Shown: piece by piece, positions 15,473-23,229 of the stretch
How the letters are laid out: the number at the start of each line of letters is the position of its first letter
Numbering within the stretch: position 1 is the stretch's first letter
Assembly (NCBI RefSeq): GCF_014858005.1
Contig: NZ_JACYOT010000020.1
Coordinates: 1-64,000 of the forward strand
Origin: Propioniciclava soli
GTDB lineage: Bacteria; Actinomycetota; Actinomycetes; Propionibacteriales; Propionibacteriaceae
DNA: 64,000 nt
Direction: 5' to 3'
Made by a program: the position numbers and the translations under genes
Notes under the pieces: generated by a model
What the model was told of the DNA's origin: nothing
The model's database searches: none
The model's input: the letters and a program-made list of their open reading frames with translations, nothing else

Positions 15473-15672
15473 GGCGTCACAGGGTCCTGCGGTGTTAAGG
15501 GGCTAGTCCTGCGGCGGTTGCGCCCCCACCGCGACTGCAAGCTCTGTGAATCTGTTGCGCAACAATGTTACTTGAATTCGCAACCTTTGCGCTCGGATCG
15601 CTACTGTTCTCGTGTGGCAGCCCCACGCCTCACCCAGGCACTGCCCCCAACCATGAGAGGTGTGAAACAACC

Positions 15673-16053
15673 ATGAAGGGTTTCAAGGACTTCCTGATGC
15701 AGGGCAACCTCATTGAGCTTGCCACCGCCGTCATCATCGGCACGTCGTTCGCGACGGTCGTCTCCACGTTCACCAACATCCTGCTGAGCTTCGTCGGCAT
15801 GTTCGGCGGCGTGCCGGACTTCAGCGCCTGGGCGCCGGCCGGCCTGCCGCTGGGGATCTTCCTCAACGCGGTGATCTCGTTCGTGATCGTCGCGGCCGTG
15901 ATCTACTTCCTCGTGATCAAGCCGTACCAGGCCGTCAAGGCCGCCGCGGACGCGCGCCTCAAGGCTGACTCGGACGCCGTCGCCCCGGCCCCGACCACCG
16001 ACGAGCTCCTCGCCGAGATCCGCGACCTGCTCAAGGCCAACCGCGCACTCTGA
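15673..16053 (+). CDS. mscL: large-conductance mechanosensitive channel MscL
   Basis: The 126-residue protein is of typical MscL size. The first membrane helix follows the conserved start FKDFLMQGNLIELATAVIIG, the periplasmic loop is short, and the second helix is FLNAVISFVIVAAVIYFLVI (about residues 66-86). A cytoplasmic helical tail follows (TTDELLAEIRDLLKAN). It opens on membrane tension to release solutes after osmotic downshock. The start is ATG 15673, after GAGAGGTG. A strong terminator hairpin follows at 16067-16095. Confidence 0.95.
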   Translation: MKGFKDFLMQGNLIELATAVIIGTSFATVVSTFTNILLSFVGMFGGVPDFSAWAPAGLPLGIFLNAVISFVIVAAVIYFLVIKPYQAVKAAADARLKADSDAVAPAPTTDELLAEIRDLLKANRAL

Positions 16054-16066
16054 GCCACCGCACACG

Positions 16067-16095
16067 AACCCCGCCGCCCCCCGGGCGGCGGGGTT
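16067..16095 (+). terminator. I-shaped terminator after mscL
   Basis: A perfect 13-bp stem (16067-16079 with 16083-16095) closes a CCC loop, 14 bases after the mscL stop. There is no clear T-run, as often seen in actinobacteria. Confidence 0.8.
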
Positions 16096-16125
16096 CTCGC
16101 TGCCCCGGCTGCGCCGGTTGCCCCG

Positions 16126-16195
16126 CGACACGCACACTTCGGTCTCAAACTCCGGGTTCGGAGGCGGAGTTTGAGCCATGAAGTGGAGTTTGAGC
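16126..16195. repeat. family B palindromic repeat, copy 1 (diverged)
   Basis: It starts with CGACACGCACACTTC and contains CTCAAACTCC paired with GGAGTTTGAG, then a further GGAGTTTGAG at about 16185. The same CGACACGC and CTCAAACTCC/GGAGTTTGAG blocks make up the better preserved copy at 57039-57106. Both copies sit in convergent intergenic spaces. Confidence 0.7.
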
Positions 16196-16300
16196 ACCGA
16201 GACGCGGTGCGAATCCGGCCCGGCGCCGCCCTCCGACTCGGCGGTTCCCTCCTGGCCCCCGGTGGGACGCCGACCCGATCGACACCGCGCGTGACCAGCT

Positions 16301-16560
16301 TTACCCGGCGCAGCTCTGCATGACTTGGCGCAGCGTGGCTCCACCTGGCGCAGCTCTGCTTGACCTGGCGCAGCGTGGCTTCACCTGGCGCAGCGTGGCT
16401 CACGTCACGGGCCGTGCAAGGGCCTCCACGTGAGCTGCACTGCGCCACGTGAGCTTGCACTGCGCCACGTGAGCTTGCACTGCGCCACGTGAGCGTGCAC
16501 TGCGCCACGTGAGCGTGCACTGCGCCACGTGCGTCCCCGGTGCGCAACGTACGGACCCAG
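16301..16560. repeat. inverted array of about 20-bp CACGTG-type units, locus 1
   Basis: The left half has units of the form xACCTGGCGCAG every 20 bp (starts at 16301, 16321, 16341, 16361 and 16381). The right half has units TGCGCCACGTGAGC in the opposite sense (CCACGTG at 16426, 16445, 16465, 16485, 16505 and 16525, with a decayed unit at 16545). The 32-bp centre (16401-16432) starts with CACGT, has GGGCC at core positions 9-13 and 20-24, and ends with CCACGTG. The steps next to the core are 19 bp, all others 20 bp. A second locus at 41321-41480 repeats this plan exactly. It lies in a 645-bp space between convergent genes; no gene is visible in it. Confidence 0.85.
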
Positions 16561-16698
16561 TGTCCTCACAGCACCCGGACGCCGACTCACCGGGACACCA
16601 ACCCCTCGGACGCCTCGCCTCACCCCCGAGGCCAAGCCCGCCAAGACAACCCGGCCAGCCAGAGTGACCCAGATCGCCCCGGCCCACCCGGGCCACCC

Positions 16699-17049
16699 TC
16701 ACCAGTGCGGCGGTACGTCGGCGCGGAGGCGCCGCTCGTCGGCCGTGAGGGTCGTGCGCCGCGAGGGCGGCAGGACGGCCAGTACGTCCAATCCCAGCTC
16801 CGTCCGGGCACTGCCGATGGCGGCGTGGAGCTGCGCGGCACCGAGGCCGCGGCGCAGCGCGTCCGGCACGACGAACGGCCACCCCGCCGCAGCAGCACCA
16901 CGGGCCAAGTCAGCGATCCGGCCGCCCGTCCAGCCACGCGACGCCAACTCCCTCAGCAGCGCCGGCACATCGGGACGCGCCTGGAGCCCCAGCTCCAGAT
17001 CCTCCCCCACCAGGGCATACGCGATGGCGCGGTGCCAGGGTTCCGTCAC
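16699..17049 (-). CDS. hypothetical protein downstream of the UGPase gene
   Basis: The 116-residue protein starts at GTG 17049 (beginning TEPWHRAIAYALVGEDLELG), 4 bases after the UGPase stop on the same strand, so it is co-transcribed. It is helical (VPALLRELASRGWTGGRIAD, then LRRGLGAAQLHAAIGSART) with no membrane segment or signal peptide. The pattern GWTGGRIADLARGA could be a small helix-turn-helix, but this is uncertain. I do not recognise the family. Its longer upstream frame overlaps the UGPase gene and is not used. Confidence 0.65.
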   Translation of the reverse strand: MTEPWHRAIAYALVGEDLELGLQARPDVPALLRELASRGWTGGRIADLARGAAAAGWPFVVPDALRRGLGAAQLHAAIGSARTELGLDVLAVLPPSRRTTLTADERRLRADVPPHW

Positions 17050-17053
17050 GAGG

Positions 17054-18430
17054 TCAGTCCCCGAGGACGCCGCCCGGGACGGTGGCCGGGGCGCCGGCGT
17101 CCTCGAGATGCGCGTCGCCGACGACAGTGACCTCGGACGCGAACGTCCAGTCACCCTCCACCGTCAGCGAGGACGCGCCGACCAGCGACGGCACCACCTG
17201 CACCCGGGCGTCGAAATCGGGCAGCAGCGTGTAGTGCCGCTTGTCGAGCGACACGGTCGGCAGCTTCTCGACCGCGGCGACCAGGCGCGCGTCGGCGTCC
17301 AGCTCGAAGGCGTCGGAACGCACCAGCAGCAACTCGTTGGTCGTCTTCACCGGCAGGAAGCGGTCGCGCGGCACCGCGATCGCCTGCGCCCCCGGGAACA
17401 CCTCGATCGCCGCGCCCATGGCGGTCTCCAGCTGGATCACCGGGGTGGACGCCTTGTCGCTCGGGTCGACCGTCTTTTCGTTGCGGATGAGCGGCAGGCC
17501 GAGCACGTTCTTGCGCTCCTCCATCAGGTTCTTCAGCGCCGCGAGGTCGACCCACAGGTTGTTGGCGTGGAAGTACGGGTGGCGGTGCTCGTCGGTGAAG
17601 TAGTCCATCTCCTCGGGGCGCGTCTGCGCCGTGTCCCGCAGGATGAGCTGCCCGTCCGCCTTGCGAACCGCGAGATGCCCGCCCTTGCGGTCGTTCGCCG
17701 TGCGCGTGCAGACCTCCGCGGCATACGGCGCACCGGACGCCGCGAACCAGCCGGCCAGCGTGGCGTTCGGACCGGCGCCCAGGTTGTCCCCGTTGGCGAT
17801 GCTGACGTAGCGGAAACCGCGCTCGAGCAGCGCGTCCAACAACCCGGTGCCGACCAGCGAGGTGTAGATGTCACCATGGCCGGGCGGGCACCACTCCAGG
17901 TCGGGGTCGGCCGGCCACTCCACGGGCTCCAGGGTGTCCGCGGTCAGCTTCGGCTCGAAGCCCTGCAGGAAGTCGACGGGCAGGCCGTCCACGGCCAGGT
18001 CGGGGTAGCGCTCCAGGTGCGCCAACGTCGCCTCACGGGTGCGGAAGCTGTTCATGAACAACAGCGGCAGCCGCGCACCGGTCTCCCGGCGGGCCCGCAA
18101 CACCTGCTCGACCAGCACGTCGAGGAACGTCATGTCACCGCGCACGGGCAGCAGCGTCTTGGGGCCGTCCAGGCCCATCGAGGTGCCCAGCCCACCGTTC
18201 AGCTTGATGATGACGGTCTTTTCGAGTGCCTCACGCGCGGCGTCGGCGTCCACCTGCACGGACGCGAGCTGCGGCGGCTCGAGCAGGGGGTCGATCGAGT
18301 CCTCCTCGATGTAGAAGCCCCCGCTCCCTTCCGCGACGAGACGGTAGTAGTGGCTGAACACGTCGATGGCGGCGCCGGACGCGCCGGCGTCCTGCATCTT
18401 GGTGCGTGCACGGTCGAGTCCGTTGGTCAT
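17054..18430 (-). CDS. UTP-glucose-1-phosphate uridylyltransferase (eukaryote-type UDPGP family)
   Basis: The 458-residue enzyme is of the UDPGP family rather than the short bacterial GalU. It shows the nucleotide-binding signature LNGGLGTSMGLDGPK, the substrate block WCPPGHGDIYTSL and the family sequence YVSIANGDNLGA. It makes UDP-glucose from UTP and glucose-1-phosphate for cell-wall polymers, glycogen-type or trehalose pathways. The family is present in Bifidobacterium, some propionibacteria and eukaryotes. Its place on the chromosome, close to glp and 5-FCL, is where many actinobacteria keep galU, so it may be the functional replacement. The start is ATG 18430. Confidence 0.9.
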   Translation of the reverse strand: MTNGLDRARTKMQDAGASGAAIDVFSHYYRLVAEGSGGFYIEEDSIDPLLEPPQLASVQVDADAAREALEKTVIIKLNGGLGTSMGLDGPKTLLPVRGDMTFLDVLVEQVLRARRETGARLPLLFMNSFRTREATLAHLERYPDLAVDGLPVDFLQGFEPKLTADTLEPVEWPADPDLEWCPPGHGDIYTSLVGTGLLDALLERGFRYVSIANGDNLGAGPNATLAGWFAASGAPYAAEVCTRTANDRKGGHLAVRKADGQLILRDTAQTRPEEMDYFTDEHRHPYFHANNLWVDLAALKNLMEERKNVLGLPLIRNEKTVDPSDKASTPVIQLETAMGAAIEVFPGAQAIAVPRDRFLPVKTTNELLLVRSDAFELDADARLVAAVEKLPTVSLDKRHYTLLPDFDARVQVVPSLVGASSLTVEGDWTFASEVTVVGDAHLEDAGAPATVPGGVLGD

Positions 18431-18509
18431 GACTCAAGGCTAGGCCCGGACGCCGCACCCGGGCGCACCGGTTGCCACGATTCGCCTGGCGAGGGGGGCT
18501 GAGAACACA

Positions 18510-18600
18510 GAGCGAGAGCGACGCCGGTCGAAGGGCTGAAAAGCCGTCTACCCACCCCCAGGAGACATCAACAACCTGGCGTCGCTCTCGTGGGTAGAAC
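18510..18600 (+). ncRNA. candidate structured RNA with pseudoknot-compatible arms
   Basis: Stem 1 pairs 18513-18525 (CGAGAGCGACGCC) with 18578-18590. Stem 2 pairs 18547-18555 (TCTACCCAC) with 18590-18598. The order A-B-A'-B', with the two 3' arms adjacent, is that of an H-type pseudoknot or of two mutually exclusive hairpins. A GGCT/AGCC hairpin with a GAAA loop lies between (18534-18545). Two further small hairpins follow (18627-18644 and 18647-18664). No open frame fits the 343-bp gap. The strand is assumed plus because tRNA-Arg follows. I considered the actinobacterial 6C RNA because of C-rich loops, but could not confirm it. Confidence 0.5.
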
Positions 18601-18774
18601 TATAGCCCTATCGTCACGGAGCACCAGTCCCCCAAAAGGGTGACTTCTCGTACTTTAGGACGAGTAGCCCCTTCACTTTTCCTCGGCGCCTGCTTCTCCC
18701 GTCGGGTCCCGGACCACGCAGACCGGCCGCCCTCGGGCTCGCCGTACACTGTTCATCGTCAACACGAGACCGCT

Positions 18775-18850
18775 GGCCTCGTAGCTCAGGGGATAGAGCA
18801 GTAGTTTCCTAAACTATGTGTCGGAGGTTCGAATCCTCCCGGGGCCGCCA
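18775..18850 (+). tRNA. tRNA-Arg (anticodon CCT)
   Basis: The cloverleaf has acceptor GGCCTCG/CGGGGCC, discriminator G and an encoded CCA (76 nt). The D arm contains TAGCTCAGGGGATAGAGCA, the anticodon loop is TTCCTAA (anticodon CCT) and the T arm reads GGAGGTTCGAATCCTCC. Confidence 0.95.
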
Positions 18851-18933
18851 GCAAGACTCCCCACCCCTCGTGACGCCGAACTGAGGGGTGAGAGCCTCCG
18901 GCGACCCGGCCGGGCGTGACTAGGGTGGGCCGG

Positions 18934-19194
18934 GTGACCCGACCACCCGTCGACCAGGCGCTCTGGCAGCCGTGGCTCGACCACGTCTGCGCGGCGCTGG
19001 AGCTGGATCCCACCCGCGTGGACGTCGACGCGATCCTGTCGTTGGCGGGCGAGGTGGCGGACGCCTCCACTCGGCCGCTGGCTCCCGTCGCCGCCCACCT
19101 GTGGGGCCTGGCCGGGGCCGGGATGCCCGGCGTGGACGCCGCCGCGCTGCACGATGCGATCCTCGACGCCGCCCACCGGAGCGGACGCCCGTGA
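18934..19194 (+). CDS. DUF6457-type protein of the molybdenum cofactor cluster
   Basis: The 86-residue protein (GTG 18934; GTG 18916 also possible) contains WQPWLDHVCAALELDPTRVD and RPLAPVAAHLWGLAGAG. The same pattern (WRAFVEDFCARLGLDAARVD ... RPMAPVAAHLWGSAL) forms the C-terminal domain of MobA at 22160 in this window, so the two are paralogous. DUF6457 domains occur in molybdenum cofactor contexts; their role is unknown. The stop overlaps the moeB start as GTGA at 19191, making it the first gene of the operon. Confidence 0.8.
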   Translation: MTRPPVDQALWQPWLDHVCAALELDPTRVDVDAILSLAGEVADASTRPLAPVAAHLWGLAGAGMPGVDAAALHDAILDAAHRSGRP

Positions 19195-20420
19195 CGCCCA
19201 CCGAGCCCACGACACCCACCTCCGGGACACCCGACGCTCCACTCCCCCCAATCCCCCCACTCCCCCCACTCGTCGACCCCGGCCCCCCGCTGGATCGGGG
19301 GGCCACTGAGCGGTACGCCCGGCACCTGTTGCTGCCCGCCGTGGGTGAGCTCGGCCAACGCCGCCTCCGCGCGGCGCACGTGGCCGTCATCGGCGTCGGT
19401 GGGCTCGGGTCCCCGGCGCTGCTCTACCTCGCCGCCGCCGGGGTGGGGCGGCTCACGATCATCGACGACGATGTGGTCGACGTCACGAACCTGCAGCGGC
19501 AGGTGATCCACCCCGACGCCGCCGTCGGCCAGCCCAAGGTCGACTCCGCGGCGGCGGCCGTGCGCGCGCTGAACCCCGACGTTGACGTCATCACCCACCG
19601 CGCCCGGCTCACCCCGGGCAACGCCGCCGAACTCCTCGCCGGCGCCTACCTCGTCCTCGACGGCTCGGACAACTTCGAGACCCGCTACGCCGTCAACGAC
19701 GCCTGCGCCGCGCTCGGCCTGCCCTGCGTGTGGGCGTCGGTGTACCGCCTGCAGGCCCAGGTGTCGGTCTTCTGGGCCGACCCGCCCGCCCCCCACCGGG
19801 GCACCGACCTGCGCGACCTCTTTCCCGCCCCGCCCGCCCCCGGCACCGTGCCCACCTGCGGGGACGCCGGCGTCCTCGGCGCTCTGACCGGCCAGGTCGG
19901 CTCGATGATGGCCGGCGAGGCCGTCAAGCTGATCTGCGGCATCGGCACGCCTCTGCTGGGCCGCGTGGCGTTCGTCGACCTGGCGGACGCCACCGTCACC
20001 CACCTGCCCCTCGCCCCCCGCCCCCGCTCCCACTCCCGCCCCCGTTCGGGACCCCCGGAAGCCACCGCCGCGCCCGCAACGCCCCCCACCCACCAGCACC
20101 CGCTCGTCACCCCCACGGACCTCGCCGCCGAGCTCACCTCCGAAACCCCGCCGGTGGTGCTCGACGTCCGCGAACCCGCGGAGGTGGCGATCGCCGCGAT
20201 CCCGGGATCGCTGCGCGTCCCCCTCGCCGACGTCCTCGCCGACCCCACCGCCATCGGCCTGGCCCCGGACGCCGACGTGGTCGTGCACTGCAAGGTCCAG
20301 CCGCGCGCCGAGGCGGCCGCGGCCGCGCTGACGCAGGCGGGGGCGTCCCGCGTCCGGGTGCTCGCCGGCGGCATCCTCGCGTGGGTGCGCGAGGTCGACC
20401 CGTCCCAACCCGCATACTGA
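19191..20420 (+). CDS. moeB: MoeB/ThiF-type adenylyltransferase fused to a rhodanese domain
   Basis: The 409-residue fusion resembles MOCS3. The N-terminal 265 residues are an E1-like adenylation domain with GVGGLGSPALLYLAAAGVG, the DDDVVDVTNLQRQVIH block and CGDAGVLGALTGQVGS. It activates the C-terminal GlyGly of MoaD. After a Pro/Arg/Ser-rich linker (about residues 270-303) comes a rhodanese domain (VVLDVREPAEVAIAAIPGS) with a Cys in HCKVQPR, where the usual loop is CxxGxRS. It should transfer sulfur to MoaD to form the thiocarboxylate. The start GTG 19191 overlaps the preceding stop. The first 40 residues are proline/threonine-rich. Confidence 0.88.
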   Translation: MTPTEPTTPTSGTPDAPLPPIPPLPPLVDPGPPLDRGATERYARHLLLPAVGELGQRRLRAAHVAVIGVGGLGSPALLYLAAAGVGRLTIIDDDVVDVTNLQRQVIHPDAAVGQPKVDSAAAAVRALNPDVDVITHRARLTPGNAAELLAGAYLVLDGSDNFETRYAVNDACAALGLPCVWASVYRLQAQVSVFWADPPAPHRGTDLRDLFPAPPAPGTVPTCGDAGVLGALTGQVGSMMAGEAVKLICGIGTPLLGRVAFVDLADATVTHLPLAPRPRSHSRPRSGPPEATAAPATPPTHQHPLVTPTDLAAELTSETPPVVLDVREPAEVAIAAIPGSLRVPLADVLADPTAIGLAPDADVVVHCKVQPRAEAAAAALTQAGASRVRVLAGGILAWVREVDPSQPAY

Positions 20421-20454
20421 ACACCTGTCCACCCGGCGGAAGGCACACGCTCCC

Positions 20455-21684
20455 ATGGCGCTGACGAACACCCGGGCCCTGCTGACGGTCGAGGAGTACC
20501 TCGCCGAGGTCCTCGCGCTGATCGAGCCCTTCGGCGCCGCCGACGTCGACGAGCTGCCCCTCCGCGAGGCCGCCGGCCGCACGTTGGCCGCGCCCGTCGT
20601 GGCCCGCGGCGACGTCCCGGCGTTTGCGAACTCCGCGATGGACGGCTTCGCCGTCCGTTCGGCCGACCTTGCACCACCCACCGTGCTGCGCATCGACGCC
20701 GAGGTGCTGGCCGGCTCGTCCGCCGACCCCGCATTCGGCCCGGGCGCCTGCGTCCGCATCATGACGGGTGCCCCGCTGCCCACGGCGGCGGACGCCGTCG
20801 TGCCGGTCGAGCAGACCACCCTCCTGCCCCAGGGCGTCCGCATCGACGCCCCCGTGGCGGCGGGCCAGCACGTGCGGGCCGCGGGCGAGGACGTCCGCCA
20901 AGGCGCCATGGTGCTGGACGCCGGCGTCCGGCTGGGCGCCCGAACCCTGTCCGCCGCCGCCGGCGCGGGCCACGCCACCGTGCGCGTCGTGCGGCGCCCG
21001 CGGGTGGGCGTGATCGCCACCGGTGACGAGCTCGTCCCACCCGGCGGGGATCTGGGCCGGGGGCAGATCTTCGAATCCAACGCCACGTTCCTGGCCGCCG
21101 CGCTCACCCGCGACGGCGGCGAGGCGACCGTGCTGCCGGCCGTCCGTGACACCGACGCGGCGCTGGCCGGCGCGCTCGACGACCTGGCCGCCACCTGCGA
21201 CCTCGTCGTCGTCTCCGGCGGGGTCAGCGTCGGGGACGCCGATGTGACCCGCATCGTCCTCGAGCGCGCCGGGGCCCGGTTCCGCCACGTGCGCCTGCAG
21301 CCGGGCAAGCCGCAGGGCTGGGCGCGCTGGGGGGCGCGCGGCCTGCCCGTGATCGCCCTGCCCGGCAACCCGCTCTCGGCCGCCGTCAGCTACGAGACCT
21401 TCGTCGCCCCGGTGCTGGACCGGTTCCACCGCCGCCCAACCCCGGCCTGGACGCCCGCCGTCGCGGCCGCCGCGTGGTCGTCCCCGGCGGGGCGCCGGCA
21501 GCTCGTGCCTGTGCTGCTCGACGTGGACGCGTCCGGACGCCAGCTCGTCCGGCCCGCCCACCGGCACGGGTCGGCGTCCCACATGATCACCTCGCTCGCG
21601 GCGGCGGACGCCCTGGCCGCCGTCGCCGAGGACGTCACCGCCGTCGCCGTCGGCGACCTCGTCGCCATCAGGAGGCTCCCGTGA
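20455..21684 (+). CDS. moeA: molybdopterin molybdenumtransferase MoeA
   Basis: The 409-residue enzyme inserts molybdate into adenylated molybdopterin. All expected motifs are present: PAFANSAMDGFAVRSAD, the PTAADAVVPVEQ block, GDELVPPGGDLGRGQIFESN, SGGVSVGDADV and LPGNPLSAAVSYETFV. These are just the motifs lost in the Glp paralogue at 12231. The gap after moeB is 34 bp and the stop overlaps moaC (GTGA at 21681). The C-terminal domain IV is present (residues about 335-409). Confidence 0.95.
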   Translation: MALTNTRALLTVEEYLAEVLALIEPFGAADVDELPLREAAGRTLAAPVVARGDVPAFANSAMDGFAVRSADLAPPTVLRIDAEVLAGSSADPAFGPGACVRIMTGAPLPTAADAVVPVEQTTLLPQGVRIDAPVAAGQHVRAAGEDVRQGAMVLDAGVRLGARTLSAAAGAGHATVRVVRRPRVGVIATGDELVPPGGDLGRGQIFESNATFLAAALTRDGGEATVLPAVRDTDAALAGALDDLAATCDLVVVSGGVSVGDADVTRIVLERAGARFRHVRLQPGKPQGWARWGARGLPVIALPGNPLSAAVSYETFVAPVLDRFHRRPTPAWTPAVAAAAWSSPAGRRQLVPVLLDVDASGRQLVRPAHRHGSASHMITSLAAADALAAVAEDVTAVAVGDLVAIRRLP

Positions 21685-22163
21685 CCCAGCACCCCTTCAC
21701 CCATCTCGACGAGGCCGGGGCCGCCCGGATGGTCGACGTCACGACCAAGCAGCCCACCGCCCGCGCGGCGACGGCGGCCGGCACCGTGCGGGTGGCTCCG
21801 GCGGTGGTGGCCCTGCTGCGCTCCGGCGAGGTGCCCAAGGGCGACGTGCTCGCCGTCGCCCGCATCGCCGGCATCCAGGCGGCCAAGCGGACGCCCGACC
21901 TGCTGCCCCTGGCCCACGTGATCGGCGTCCACGGCTGCGAGGTCGCGCTCACGATCGCCGACCACGGCGTCGACATCACCGCCACCGTCCGGACCGCCGA
22001 CCGCACCGGCGTCGAGATGGAGGCCCTGACCAGCGTCGCCGTGGCCGCCCTCGCGGTGGTCGACATGGTGAAGGGCATCGACCGGTCCGCCCACATCACC
22101 GACGTCCGCCTCCTGGAGAAGCAGGGCGGCCGCTCGGGCCACTGGCGCCGGGAGGACGCATGA
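21681..22163 (+). CDS. moaC: cyclic pyranopterin monophosphate synthase MoaC
   Basis: The 160-residue protein catalyses the second half of cyclic pyranopterin phosphate formation after MoaA. It has HLDEAGAARMVDVTTKQPTA, KGDVLAVARIAGIQAAKRT and LLPLAHVI, plus the catalytic-lysine region DMVKGIDR. The start GTG 21681 overlaps the moeA stop, and its own stop overlaps the mobA start (ATGA). moaA lies in the minus-strand half of the cluster. Confidence 0.95.
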   Translation: MTQHPFTHLDEAGAARMVDVTTKQPTARAATAAGTVRVAPAVVALLRSGEVPKGDVLAVARIAGIQAAKRTPDLLPLAHVIGVHGCEVALTIADHGVDITATVRTADRTGVEMEALTSVAVAALAVVDMVKGIDRSAHITDVRLLEKQGGRSGHWRREDA

Positions 22164-22990
22164 CGACGCCACCCCACGACGCCGTCATCCTGGCCGGCGG
22201 CCGCGGCGCGCGGCTCGGCGGGGTCAGCAAGGCCGACCTCCGCATCGGGGGCGAGCGCCTGCTCGACCTCGCGCTGCGCGCCGCGTCCGGGGCGGCCACG
22301 ACCGTGGTCGTCGGCGACGTCGCGGTGCCCCCCGGCGTGCTGCTCACCCGCGAACGGCCCCCGCTCGGCGGGCCCGCCGCCGGCCTGCTCGCCGGGCTCG
22401 ACGCCGTGGCCGAGCCCGCCCCCTGGACGCTCGTGCTGGCCTGCGACCTCCCCGACGCCGTCGCGATCACCGCCCGCCTGCGCGCGGCGTTGCCCCCCGC
22501 GCCGCCGGACGCCGACGGGCTCGTGCTCACCGACGCGACCAGCACCCCGCAGCACCTGGCCGCCCTCTACCGCACCGCGTCCCTGCGGCGCGCCTACGCC
22601 GCCGCGGGTGACCCGACCGGCCGCTCGCTGCGCAGCGTGCTCGATGGGCTGACCCTGCTGCCGGTCGCGCCCGGTGCCGCGCGCCCCGAGGACGTCGACA
22701 CGCCCGAGCAGCTCGCCCGCTGGGAGGCGTCGGTGGCCGAGCCGGCCGCGTGGCGGGCCTTCGTCGAGGACTTCTGCGCCCGCCTCGGGCTCGATGCGGC
22801 GCGCGTCGACGAGCGAGCGGTGCTCCGCCTGACGCGTCGGGTCGCCCACGCTGGGGCCCGCCCGATGGCCCCCGTGGCCGCCCACCTGTGGGGCAGCGCG
22901 CTGGCCACCCACCCGGACGCCGACCCGTCCGCCCTCGCCGCCCGCCTGGCGGACGCGCTGGCGTCCGCCCCGATCCCCGAGGAGCCCTGA
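22160..22990 (+). CDS. mobA: molybdenum cofactor guanylyltransferase MobA with C-terminal DUF6457 domain
   Basis: The 276-residue fusion begins with a MobA nucleotidyltransferase domain: the ILAGGRGARLGGVSKADL loop, the RPPLGGPAAGLLAGLDAV block and LACDLPDA. It attaches GMP to molybdopterin to give the bis-MGD type cofactor. From about residue 192 it continues as a DUF6457 domain (WRAFVEDFCARLGLD ... MAPVAAHLWGSAL) homologous to the whole product of 18934. The domain may help protein-protein contacts in cofactor assembly; that is inference. It overlaps moaC upstream and shares one base with moaD (TGATG). Confidence 0.9.
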   Translation: MTTPPHDAVILAGGRGARLGGVSKADLRIGGERLLDLALRAASGAATTVVVGDVAVPPGVLLTRERPPLGGPAAGLLAGLDAVAEPAPWTLVLACDLPDAVAITARLRAALPPAPPDADGLVLTDATSTPQHLAALYRTASLRRAYAAAGDPTGRSLRSVLDGLTLLPVAPGAARPEDVDTPEQLARWEASVAEPAAWRAFVEDFCARLGLDAARVDERAVLRLTRRVAHAGARPMAPVAAHLWGSALATHPDADPSALAARLADALASAPIPEEP

Positions 22991-23229
22991 TGCCCCAGGT
23001 CCGCTACTTCGCCGCCGCGGCCGAGGCCGCCGGGGTGGCGTCCGAGACGCTCGACGCACCCACGCTCGGCGCCCTGCGCGCGACCCTGGTCGCCGCCCAC
23101 GGTGCCGGGTTCGAGCGCGTCCTGGCCCGCTGCTCGGTGCTGGTCGACGGCGTCCACACCGAGGATCCGACGACGCCGCTGACGCACGCCGCGCTGGTTG
23201 ACGTCCTGCCCCCCTTCGCCGGCGGATGA
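22990..23229 (+). CDS. moaD: molybdopterin synthase small subunit MoaD
   Basis: The 79-residue ubiquitin-like sulfur carrier starts with QVRYFAAAAEAAGV and ends in the required GlyGly (PPFAGG), which MoeB adenylates and thiolates. With MoaE (26965) it forms molybdopterin synthase. It starts at ATG 22990 overlapping the mobA stop, and its own stop overlaps modA (ATGA at 23226). Confidence 0.92.
   Translation: MPQVRYFAAAAEAAGVASETLDAPTLGALRATLVAAHGAGFERVLARCSVLVDGVHTEDPTTPLTHAALVDVLPPFAGG

Noticed and set aside
16301-16560. Possible CRISPR array
   Set aside because: The repeats are continuous 20-bp units with no spacers of constant unique sequence, they reverse direction at the core, and no cas genes are present.
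16529-18502. Long plus-strand open frame opposite the UGPase
   Set aside because: It is arginine/glutamine/histidine-rich antisense reading typical of high-GC shadows and overlaps a clearly conserved enzyme.
18510-18600. Assignment as 6C RNA, SRP RNA, tmRNA or a c-di-AMP riboswitch
   Set aside because: I could not match the conserved motifs of SRP or tmRNA. The C-rich loops only weakly suggest 6C, so it is left as an unnamed candidate.
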